A DNA stretch of 47,106 nucleotides from Phallusia fumigata (Eukaryota; Chordata; Ascidiacea; Phlebobranchia; Ascidiidae): contig QXVZ01005995.1 of assembly GCA_008931825.1 (NCBI GenBank), forward strand, positions 1-47,106, in the 5' to 3' direction. The notes below the pieces were generated by a model that worked only from the letters and a program-made list of their open reading frames with translations, made no database searches and was not told the origin of the DNA. Shown one piece after another: positions 24,401 to 32,918 of the stretch. Every line of letters starts with the position of its first letter. Position 1 is the stretch's first letter. The position numbers and the translations under genes were made by a program.

Positions 24401-27400
24401 TGGTGTTTGACACTTTCACTGCATTAAACTCGCGATCCGTCCAGTAGAGATTTTGGTGAATCCAGTCAACTGCTATTCCGTGGGGCTTGAGAACCTACAG
24501 ACATCCGAAAATGTAAGAACAGTTCTTTGTTTCATTTTTGATTTCGGGGGCGGAGCAACGCCTGAATGGGTCATGCTCATTATGCGCCCACCGTCGAGCT
24601 AACCCATTGGGTTCCTCTGGGTTGGAGAATTGCCACTTAAGTTTTTTGCTCAGGGAAACACAAGCGACCGAGATGGGATGAGAACCCTCAACCTTATGTA
24701 CACAAGGTAGTCGCGCTAACCACTCGGCCATCTTGGCGGCAAACAGTCATTTCATTTTTCGTGAGTTGATGAAAGATACCTACATGAAGATCAGTTTGAA
24801 TGTAGGAATAAGTTCTTGCTCGATAGGTGGGCAGATCGTATTGAACCCTGCAATTGTAACAAAGTTTGCATTAATACCATCCACAGGAACAACCAGCAAT
24901 CGCAGCTGTGTGTCATGCGCAAAAATTCAAAAGCCCATGAATCACAAAATGCATTCAACATTCAAAGTCTCAAATATTCTCTTGTGGCCAAATTAATAAA
25001 CAATGCATTGCAGATATTCAATTTTTTACCTTATAATTTTTCGAAGGACGCCATCGGAGTAGTAAATGTATTGCCGGCGGAAATCTATGTCGACAGCGAA
25101 GGCGTCCTTTAAACCGCTAACAGAGAAGTCCGGCCCGACACTACGTGTTAACAAAACATAAATAAAACCACATTTAAATGTAAAATTTGACACAATTCTT
25201 ATAGAAATACTAACAAAACTATCTTCTTGTTTTTTTGTGCACAGCTGTTAAATAACCTTTTGAACACTAAAAACTATGTCCTAACTAACCAACAAATAGA
25301 ATAGTACTCACCCGGGTTTAAGTATGCCGACTTCGATCTTATTTGCCAAAGCAAAAATAGGAATGCTCCCATCATTTGATAAAGCTGGTAGAAAACAAAA
25401 GCAATTTTGCCCCGCCGTTTAAAACACAACCTATAACCTCAATACATACAAATTTCCAATCCAAACCGGGGGATAATTTATATGACAACGTGTGATAGAA
25501 ATAATGATGAACAAGTGTGTGTTTTTTTCTATAGTCGGCAACTTGTATATGTTATGCACTGTAAAACGTCTTAATGGCCGAATACAGTTGATTAAGCTTC
25601 AGTATCTCGCACCTTGTACACGAAAAGCTTGGACACCGTTTCCTGGTTTCTGCGCCGACGTCACACCGTTGCGCACAGTCGAAACAAACGAATGGGGGGA
25701 GGTTTGGGATGAAACAAGAATAGTTCCTCCGCTGCCAGCTGGAAAACAAACATTTCTTAGTATTTGATATTTGCTACAAGACAGCGTAAGTTCAGGTATT
25801 TCGGATCCAAGGATCAGAAAGCCTCTCTGTCGCTTACAACCAATTTTTAAAAACAAAACAGCAATATTCTCCAACACACTTTTCGCTCTTTCGGCTACAA
25901 GATATCTTTACATAATGGTAGGTAATGTTATTGTGGTGCGGTTGCACTTTGCCAAAATGCCTTTGTGCCTTTAAAACGTTATCCAGAACCAAAAAAGTCT
26001 AAAAAAGGTTTAAATACTTTGAATACGAACCTTTTTAAAGTTAATTCTTCAAACTTTGCAACTGCAGGTAAATTAATTGAAAGACAACCTTACCTGAAAT
26101 GACCCCTTGCTGGATTGCGGCCGCACACACGTAGGAGTCGATGGAATAAACGCCATTACCCCATAAAAACGAGGTTACAGTCGCACACGTGGATGGACAG
26201 TTGACGCGAAATGGCAGAGGGAAGGCATTACCTTTCGTGTAGCACAAGGCACCTCCTGTATTGCAATGGAATTAAGTGCGGACCGGGCATGTACGCTATG
26301 AATCTGCAATAGACTGTTTTTCGTCTCGCTGTGAAAGTAAAATACATTCGCAAAATTTGCAAGGTAGGCATGGAAAGAGAAGAAAGGTAAAGTAGAGAAA
26401 AGAGGGAGAAGAGGGATTCTTGGAAAGGAGAAAGAAAGGCGAGGAAAAAGGTTGGCAGACAAAAATAATCACACATAGACTTTTAATGGAACCTTAATCG
26501 GAAGGCGTCAGCTACACTTTTGCACAGCAAAGTTAAGGAAAATACCTTTAAAACTTGATCTATGCCCAGAACAATAAGTATTTAGCATTTTATGCGCTGC
26601 AACGTCTTTAACTACTGCACCTTTCGACATGAAGATTAGGGAATAACAGAATGCTAAATTACAGTATGTGCATAATCAAAGGGTCAACCAACCCTAAAGG
26701 CACGTTGTTGGCTAAGCGCGCAAGTTCTGTTACAGGGGCCAATTCAACTCTTGCTGGGGCATGTCCAGCGGTTATGTCTGTCACATTGGCCGTTGAAGCC
26801 GAAGCGAATGCGAGTGTACTGCCTTTTGCTCGCCTTATATCTATAAAGACGACATTTTCGCCACTAGCGAAACGTGAATCTCCGGAATCGTCGCAAAAAA
26901 ATTATGCATTTTACTGCTAGCATCAATCTGCGAAAGATGACAAAAATGTGTTTTACCTGTACAAGCGGTACACGGCGACAATCGGTAATTCCCACCAGCA
27001 AGTTCATCGACTGGGCACCAAGCTACGCCGGGAGCAAAATACGAACCATGAGCCAAGCAGGATCGCTGTGTTTTGCCGTTTACCGTGAATGGAACAATGC
27101 AACGTTCGCCCTGGGCTGTGCAAGTGCTTTCTGTAACACAAAAACAATAACAGGATGACAGTTGCGCGATCGCCGACAATTCGAAAGTGATTCACTTCTT
27201 GACTGACGCAGGCGAATTGCCTTGGGCAGCTGAATTGGCTTAAATTTTATTTGCGCTTTTTGACATGACTCACAAATTGGCAATTGGAAGTTGTTGAACT
27301 TGAAAGTGGTTATCTGATAAATTTAGTGACGTGCTTTTTGTATCAAGGAGCATAAAAATGAGCATGCTTGCTGTTTGCATTGAATCGTGCTTTCCATAAC

Positions 27401-28166
27401 CCCAGCATACAAACAAAGTTTAGCGAAAAGGGTGGTTTAAAAGATTTCAGGAAACATATTAAAAACACCTCGGTCAAAAAGGGATAACTAGATAGAGGTC
27501 GAAACGAAACTGAATTTTTTCCTATTGGAAACTGAATTTAGGGATATCTAAATTTTGGTCGAAAATTATCTCCCGCGCATGGGAGTCACTTAGAAAACAT
27601 TCGGTCACCTGAGGGTATCTTTCCTGTAGAAACTGCGCATTATTTTCATCAAGTAGTTCAATTTCATTGTTAGGATAAATAACAAATAGAAATAAAAGCA
27701 CTCTATTTCGACATTATAAACATACAAGAACGACAACTACAAAAAAACATTACAGCATTTACAGAGATCGCAAACTTGATGTTTTATTTTACCCTGGTTG
27801 ACGAAACAACGCCTATAAATGCAGACCACCTGTGTGTGGCAACTATAGCTTACTGTCTTATTGCAGGTTCGTTTAATCATTTTTATTTGGTTTTTTTCGA
27901 TTTAAAACATTGCCGACCTCATTTTCGATCGAAATAATTTAATTTATTTGTAGCAATGACACCTATGTTTTTTGCTTAAACATGGGATTGAAACCAACAA
28001 CCTTTCGACTTTCGAACACTAAGACATTTTGCACCAGCGCTGTTAATCAACGATAAAATATAAAAACACACACAACAAAAATCGAAATATCCTTACCGAA
28101 TTGACCCCACACGGATTTGGCAGAGATCGTTAGCACAATGCAAAGCAGTGTTAGTTTTCTCAACAT
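15712..28166 (-). CDS. Secreted mosaic serine protease: FN2-like, LCCL, two YWTD propellers, EGFs, two Ig, trypsin domain
   Basis: Thirty exons on the minus strand, all joined in phase to 4164 nt, 1387 residues. Exons 5' to 3': 28097-28166, 26957-27130, 26094-26255, 25613-25738, 25312-25384, 25030-25140, 24784-24847, 24322-24494, 23899-24020, 23462-23608, 23139-23273, 22658-22871, 22294-22392, 21696-21953, 21520-21638, 21085-21231, 20651-20788, 20413-20577, 19887-19981, 19731-19818, 19510-19609, 19167-19445, 18899-19027, 18509-18684, 18318-18430, 17886-17979, 17409-17599, 16995-17135, 16253-16389, 15712-15835. Approximate domains: signal peptide 1-20, FN2-like 30-78, LCCL 95-175, propeller 183-450, EGF 455-490, propeller 500-775, EGF 780-820, EGF pair 835-930, Ig 930-1017, Ig 1022-1110, trypsin domain from about 1140. 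His, Asp and Ser of the triad are present. Likely a secreted, matrix- or plasma-associated zymogen. The least certain joins are exons 4, 13, 22-24 and 30, where the acceptor was chosen by phase. Confidence 0.88.
18203..18297 (+). repeat. tRNA-like sequence (SINE head or tRNA relic)
   Basis: TGGTCGAATGGTCTGAGGCG at 18203-18222 matches a Leu/Ser-type tRNA A box, and GGGTTCGAACCCC at 18281-18293 matches a B box, about 80 bases apart as in a tRNA with a variable arm. Acceptor-stem strands flanking these do not pair convincingly and an A-run interrupts the anticodon region, so a functional tRNA is unlikely. It lies antisense in the protease gene intron, about 20 bases from the exon 18318-18430 donor. 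A-rich runs on both sides suggest a retroposed copy. Confidence 0.5.
18509..20105 (-). other. Protease gene, EGF and immunoglobulin region
   Basis: Exons 19887-19981 and 19731-19818 form a calcium-binding-type EGF ([28 protein letters not shown]). Exon 19510-19609 is another EGF ([22 protein letters not shown]). Exon 19167-19445 encodes a full Ig fold with FSLTC, IIWH and GKWC. A second Ig spans 18899-19027 (or to 19089) and 18509-18684 with YSNC and AGEYKC. The acceptors for 18899-19027 and 18509-18684 were chosen to keep phase and the Ig cysteine spacing of about 57 residues. A competing pair, donor just left of 19295 and acceptor just right of 19089, is also in phase and would delete the F/G strands of the first Ig. 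Confidence 0.75.
20194..20304. mobile_element. Short Tc1/mariner-like MITE (hairpin)
   Basis: Perfect 18-bp terminal inverted repeats, GCGTAAATGAGACTGTGA at 20194-20211 and its reverse complement at 20287-20304, each flanked by TA. The element is about 111 bp with a 75-bp non-coding centre. TA flanks suggest Tc1/mariner-type target duplication. It lies in the protease gene intron between exons 20413-20577 and 19887-19981. Confidence 0.65.
20413..25384 (-). other. Protease gene, central region: duplicated YWTD propeller plus EGF module
   Basis: Two LDL-receptor-type six-bladed propellers, each followed by an EGF repeat. First: exons 25312-25384 to 23139-23273, with IYYSD, LYWTD, MYVSD, VYWAD and VFWTS, and [16 protein letters not shown] in 24322-24494. 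Its EGF is in 22658-22871 ([20 protein letters not shown]). The second propeller begins in the same exon (VNLVLADLL), continues through 22294-22392, 21696-21953, 21520-21638, 21085-21231 and 20651-20788 with VYWSD, LYWTD, LFISD, LYWVD and VYYSD, and ends in the EGF exon 20413-20577. Corresponding exon lengths (122/119, 147/147, 135/138) and phases match, so one module arose by internal duplication. In known proteins this unit binds protein ligands. No LDL-receptor class A repeat and no transmembrane helix is seen. Confidence 0.88.
24540..24749 (-). mobile_element. tRNA-derived SINE with 10-bp target-site duplication
   Basis: On the minus strand the element opens with a tRNA-like head: AAGATGGCCGAGTGGTTAGC (A box) and, downstream, GAGGGTTCTCATCCC (degenerate B box). 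A unique body of about 140 bp follows, ending near CGAAATC next to an A-rich stretch. Perfect direct repeats TTTCATTTTT at 24530-24539 and 24750-24759 flank it, the signature of target-primed retroposition. It sits in the protease gene intron between exons 24784-24847 and 24322-24494, in the gene's own orientation. No coding capacity. Confidence 0.85.
25613..28166 (-). other. Protease gene, N-terminal region: signal peptide, FN2-like and LCCL exons
   Basis: Exon 28097-28166 encodes a start codon, a basic MLRK and a hydrophobic run ending near SAKSVWGQF, a standard signal peptide. Exon 26957-27130 encodes a cysteine-rich module with [11 protein letters not shown], then SC, AWC and PC spacing like a fibronectin type II domain; I call it FN2-like only. 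Exons 26094-26255 and 25613-25738 together form an LCCL domain: [27 protein letters not shown], then [11 protein letters not shown] and VRNGVTS. The second LCCL exon uses the acceptor after 25739; the acceptor 16 bases upstream would shift the frame. LCCL domains occur in secreted proteins such as cochlin and Limulus factor C. Introns 1 (27131-28096) and 2 (26256-26956) hold no recognised gene. Confidence 0.82.
26372..26451. repeat. Polypurine tract in protease gene intron 2
   Basis: About 80 bases of almost pure A/G on the plus strand, hence pyrimidine-rich in the transcript, within the 700-bp intron 26256-26956. Low-complexity sequence; no coding role. Confidence 0.6.
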
Positions 28167-29178
28167 CTTAATCTCACTTGTTTCACTAGACAATTCGCTA
28201 CAACCCCAGTAATTTGCAATGTCTGCAACTTATAAAGGACGCCAATGCAAAAAAGCATTGCTGTATGCTTTCCGGCCCCGCGGCATAATGAAAACTGTAT
28301 GACTTGGGAAAGTAACCACCGAAACCGCAGTTGCAAGATTTGCGTCATGTTTTTAAAACTGCTGGTTACCTAATGCAAGGTTGGTAAATCAGGTTCCGAT
28401 TAGTAATAAGGACAAGTTAAACTACAATGTAAACAGCGCAGTCCACTTACATGATTAAAGTTTCGGAATTAAATACATCTTAACAATAATTCTTGGGTCG
28501 TTCAGTCAAATGTAAACGAAACCAAATCACTGAATAAAGTAAAAGTGGTGGAACTATATTAATCAAAACAAGCGGTTTGCATGTATCTTCATGTACAGCA
28601 GCCCCGGCGACAACGTGACTATTCAGTGTTTGCACAAAAGGAAGTACATATGTGTCAACAGAGATAACACTTGACGCCTTCTGCCGAACAAACGTTGCCT
28701 CTGGTCCATTTTTCATCAGTACCTCCCGGCGTAACGTGCACGATTTNTGCTGGTTACCTAATGCAAGGTTGGTAAATCGGGTTCCGATTAGTAATAAGGA
28801 CAAGTTCAACTACAATGTAAACAGCAGTCCACTTATATGATTAAAGTTCCGGAATTAAATACATCTTAACAATAATTCTTGGGTCGTTCAGTCAAATGTA
28901 AACGAAACCAAATCACAGAAAAAAGTAAAGTTGGTGGAACTATTGATGAAAAAAAGCGGTTTGCATGTATCTTCATGTACCGCAGCCCCGGCGACAACAT
29001 GACTATTCAGTGTTTGCACAAAAGGAAGTACATATGTGTCAACAGAGATAACACTTGACGCCTTCTGCAGAACAAACGTTGCCTCTGGTCCATTAATTTC
29101 CATCCGTACCTCCCGGCGTAACGTGCACGATTTATTGTGTGCTGCAGTTCAGTGCCTGTTCCCACAGTAAGCAGTGTC
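28167..29178. promoter_or_regulatory. Shared divergent promoter interval, with an assembly-type duplication inside
   Basis: This 1-kb interval separates the start codons of the minus-strand protease gene (28166) and plus-strand TLC copy 5 (29179), so both promoters must lie here unless distant first exons exist. 28360-28746 and 28748-29133 are near-identical direct repeats of about 386 bp, separated by a single N at 28747; they differ by scattered substitutions and small indels. No TATA box could be assigned. A minus-strand open frame runs through both repeats, but I recognise no domain in it. Confidence 0.5.
28360..29133. repeat. Direct duplication of about 386 bp joined by a single N
   Basis: Copies 28360-28746 and 28748-29133 start with the same TGCTGGTTACC and end with the same GTGCACGATTT. 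The N at 28747 marks a contig join. The most economical reading is overlapping contigs, or two alleles, placed in series rather than a genomic tandem duplication. Confidence 0.8.
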
Positions 29179-30813
29179 ATGTTGGACTTCAGTGGCGCGT
29201 TGCAAATCGGCTCAGTTTCTTTACTTTGCCTAGCATTTTCAGAGGTTGCTGCGCCGAGGCTGCTTAGGCTTTCAAGTCTCTACGCTGACTTGTCACCAAG
29301 CCTCCAGGGCATTTTAAAAAGCAGGTTTGAAGTAGCATATAGTGAGTGTGGAAAAAAACTGATTTAATGTTTGTAGTTGCCTAAAACTGTTTGTAAAATG
29401 GACAGGTTGAAACTACGTTACATGTGAATAGCATGCTGTCTGCACACTAAAACTCAATTTTACCATTGACCACAGGTTGACGGCTTGTGTATATTCTACA
29501 TTTGCAAGCGTACTATGTATTTACACGATCGCCACGGATGAAGAAATTGACAGTGACCGTTTATGGTAACACAATTGGATGTGGACAATTATGAGCGTAC
29601 TTTAAAGCAATATTTGTTACAGGGGGTATTCTAAACTGGCGGAAGTCAACTTGGTTGCTGCTCTCGGATTTTTAATAGCAGGTACGCATTTGGTGACTCG
29701 CATGTCAAAAAATACAACATTTTTCCGAAATGAGATTTTAAACAAGGCGTTTACCTTTAGCCAACGACGGGATGTAATTATATAGCTCCTTAATTTGTCT
29801 GGAAATGTCATCTGCATTTTTTGAGGCGACTTGTTTTTTATGTATTTTATTACACCATATTACAAATGATTAAACACGAAATTCATCTTTTTCTCCTATC
29901 TTGTTTTGCTTAGATTTCTATTTGATCAAACGAGACGATCCTGAATGGAGCGACGTTTTGATTCGCGTTCACCATTGTGTTGTAATATGGGTGATTGGAG
30001 TTTCCATGGTAGGGCTCTGTTACTATTATGAGTTTTTCACCTTATTTTTTAACCGTTTTACTTTGATACAGGCCTATGAATCATGTTGTTATTTTGTTAT
30101 TTATCGTTTGCTAGCAGAAGCTTCCACACCGTTTCTGACAGCCCGGTAAGACGTGTTAGCGAAATGCTTAATCATTAACGATTTGAGACGTTGTACAATT
30201 TTTGTAAATACGATACCGTTTTTATGGTTTTCTGTTAGGGGTAGGCTTTATTAGGCTTTTAGGCTAAAGTTCGTATCCAAAAGCTTAAACTGGTTCCGCT
30301 TTTAAGTTTTAAATCGAAAACTAAAAACAAATTCCTTATTGAATGAAGCTAACATGTCGTTAAATCTACGAAACGCATTTTCTTCATACTGTTTTAGAGA
30401 ACTGATGAAACGCCTTGACCTTGGCAGCGAGAGACTGCGGTTCATCAATGGGTTGGCGTTTATTACAATATTTCCTTTGTGTCGCCTTGTTCCAGCTCCT
30501 TATTATTACTGGCTAATAAGCGCTGAATTTGGAAGAACGGATTTCAGGTATATAAGTTCCTAAGATTCCATGAATTTAGTTGCATATATAGAACACGTTA
30601 AACAAGTTAGCTTTTGCAAACTGTGCATGTTTATCAACTCCAAGGCTTAAACCACAAAATACAACCCTTAGACTCAGCAACTTCGTCATTTTCTCGTGGA
30701 TAGCAGGCCCGGTTATCTTGGACTTGATCAACATACGCTGGTGCGGATTATTGGCAAAGGCCGCAATGACTGTGTTTGCCCAGAAGCAAAAACTGAACAA
30801 TCAATACACGTGA
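29179..30813 (+). CDS. TLCD4-like: TLC-domain protein 5 (TLCD4/TMEM56-like), complete, opposite strand
   Basis: Seven exons: 29179-29324 (ATG 29179), 29476-29565, 29623-29681, 29914-30008, 30072-30145, 30398-30547, 30672-30813 (TGA 30811-30813). CDS is 756 nt, 251 residues. Intron positions and phases are identical to the minus-strand copies. Motifs: CVYSTFA (tyrosine where copies 1-3 have the SVH histidine, as in copy 4), DSDRLWG, RVHHCVVIW (double histidine), RLLAEASTPFLTAR, RFINGLAFITIF, GPVILDLINIRW, and a short basic tail. Exon 4 is 95 bp as in copy 4, not 98-101 bp. These shared traits make copies 4 and 5 the closest pair by character, although they flank the protease gene on opposite strands. 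An ATTAAA at 30830-30835 is a possible polyadenylation signal just after the stop. Confidence 0.92.
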
Positions 30814-31209
30814 TGGTGCTGGAATTTTTATTAAACATTGCCTGTTTAACCTTTTACTTTTGTGAAACAATGCCGTTGCCAAAGTGTTACATATGCAGCT
30901 TTTCGTGTGGTAAAGAAAGTGAATTAAAGTAAAACTTTTCATTTTCGTATTTTTCTTAACTTATGTGTAACGTTGACTTTAATGATTTTGCGGAAATAGA
31001 TTGTCATTATAACCTTCCACAACGAAAGCTCAAATAGGCTATTAGTTTTGTTAGTTGTCTCCAAGAGAGGAGTTTCAAAGATAGCCAGAACCATTTATGG
31101 TACATCGTTACATTATGGTTATTCGGGTGTTTATGGGTTAAGTGGTGACATATAGCAGAGAATCCCCCACTATCTCTTCTCTAACGCCATTACAATTTAT
31201 TGAAGGGGT

Positions 31210-31420
31210 GCAACAGTACCGTACGCAGCAAAAGTTATAAAAAGGTGCGGTAAGGTGGTACGGTACGCCCTCGCAGCGAGATGCGTGATATGCGGAACTC
31301 CATACGTACCGTACCCAGTAATAACAGTAGAATACCTTCGCCCACAGACAAGGATGGCAGCGCGGTATGGTATGGCACGTTGGTATGGTACGCAGCAGAA
31401 ATCATCAAAAGGTACGTATA
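31210..31420. repeat. Degenerate GTACGGTACGC repeat
   Basis: Several imperfect copies of GGTACGGTACGCAGCA-like sequence, for example around 31219, 31257 and 31385, some followed by a run resembling AAAAGGT. A related string occurs at 7967-7985 between TLC copies 2 and 3, so this looks like a dispersed repeat rather than local slippage. Family unknown. Confidence 0.4.
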
Positions 31421-31440
31421 GTAATCATTGGTTTAAACAC

Positions 31441-31500
31441 GGGGTGTCCTAAGTGCGGCCCACAGCAAAATATCATGTCGCCCGCGGCTGTGGTTTAAAC
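31441..31500. mobile_element. Possible hAT element terminus
   Basis: GGGGTGTCCTAAGTGCGGCC at about 31441-31460 resembles the termini of hAT-type DNA elements. The opposite terminus and target duplication were not found, so boundaries are unknown. Confidence 0.35.
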
Positions 31501-31949
31501 TGTGTTGCACATTGCTGGTCAAAGTTTAGATTAAGCTTTTGGGTTGAAGCGACTTGCGACTTAACGCAAAAGCCTTCCATGGAGCTTTGTTTAGCGGTAA
31601 GAAGGAAGTGTACACGGTACTTGCGCAACACAAGTCCCGTAAGGCTGAAAAGATCGTTGTGTAGTCGTGTGTTGTGCACTAATTTTATGCTTAAAAACGC
31701 CGGCCAGCGGGCATCTTTACCTGATTAAAACTGGCTCCATTCCAATAGGTTTGGACGAACCTGGTTTAGACGTTCGAACCTTAATTGCAACTTTACAGCC
31801 GTTTGCTTACGCTGAATTTTCTATGGTTAAGGTTGCCGCGCTGGCGCTAAGCAGTTAAAGCGGTGGCACGTGGTCGTGATTCACGTTGCGGATTCTCGGC
31901 TTAATTTTTTTGTCGCAACACGGATAAGCCAGCGCTGTTCACATGCACA

Positions 31950-32085
31950 AATTTACCCTGTTTTTGCGAAAGGGAAAACAAGAAAAAGGGCAAATCGGGT
32001 AAATAACTGGGTAAATCTCAACAAATTTACCCGATTAAAATAGTGGGTGAATTTTTTTAAGTACCGGGTAAATTTGTATCAGATG
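31950..32085. repeat. GGGTAAAT motif cluster
   Basis: GGGTAAAT occurs three times or more and its complement ATTTACCC twice within about 130 bp, so the stretch can fold on itself. Possibly a relic of a short inverted-repeat element. No coding potential. Confidence 0.4.
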
Positions 32086-32918
32086 CATTTGCAATTTGTG
32101 GCCCGTTTTGTTCTTCTCGGTTGAAGAACAATGCAGTATGTAAAGGTATGATGTATTAATAGCCTAAAAAATGCAATTGCTTTCAGCGTAATATGACGCA
32201 ATAAGGGTATTCTGAGTTGCATTATTTTGTTGAACTGCCGTCAAACGATTTTGGAAGCCTTGAATATTCATGCTATGCCAAAAAATAAGTTATGAAAGTT
32301 TGCTTGCTCTCTTAACTAAAAATGGGCGTAAACGATTTATTTTCTAGTATGTTTTGCGAGCAGGCAATGCATTGACACTTTTGAAAGCAGCAAAACTTGG
32401 AGTAAATTTGTGGCCATGTAAACTGAAGGTCTTTGAGAGTAAAAAAATTACCCGGAAAGTGACGTCAGCGATCCGGGTATATTTGCGCATGTGATCTCTC
32501 TGCCGAAACCAATCCATGCCTGATGATGAAGTTGATTGATAACAGAAACGTGTCGAATTTTGTAAACATTAATTTGTCTTTGTTATTTAACCATTGCGTT
32601 TAGATAGATACATGTTTCAAAATTTTAAAAATATGCATACATACGTTTTAAAATTTAGTTAAAACTTGCACTGTACTGATACCAAATGACTATTTAAAAC
32701 GGGCCTAAATGAATATTTAAAACAGTTTTACTTGGTCAGTGTAGTAAACTGTTGCGAAAGTTTTATGTAGTTGTTGGTAGAAATTGAAACAAAAAACATT
32801 TTATACAGTGTTTCATGTTTAAAGCGGGTAAAACATACAAATAATTTTTTTACCTGTTTTCTATTTTAACATTACTATAACATAACAGACTCACATGCTG
32901 TAAGACATCAAAGGCACT

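Larger units (their letters stand above)
30814..32918. other. Intergenic between TLC copy 5 and DNAJC25, repeat-rich
   Basis: About 2.1 kb without a recognised gene. It holds a degenerate GTACGGTACGC-type repeat (31210-31420), a hAT-like terminus near 31441 and a cluster of GGGTAAAT/ATTTACCC motifs (31950-32085). The DNAJC25 promoter should lie in the last few hundred bases. A CRE-like TGACGTCA occurs at 32460-32467, about 450 bases before the start codon. Open frames at 31255-31858 show no domain. Confidence 0.5.

Noticed and set aside
26690..26900. Long open frames on both strands, relatively GC-rich, between the FN2-like and LCCL exons
   Set aside because: No splice pair gives a phase compatible with the flanking exons, no start codon or domain on the minus strand, and the direct join of flanking exons is already in phase.
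28480..29103. Minus-strand open frame present in both halves of the 386-bp duplication
   Set aside because: No recognisable domain and no supported splice sites to the signal-peptide exon; kept only as a note in the promoter entry.
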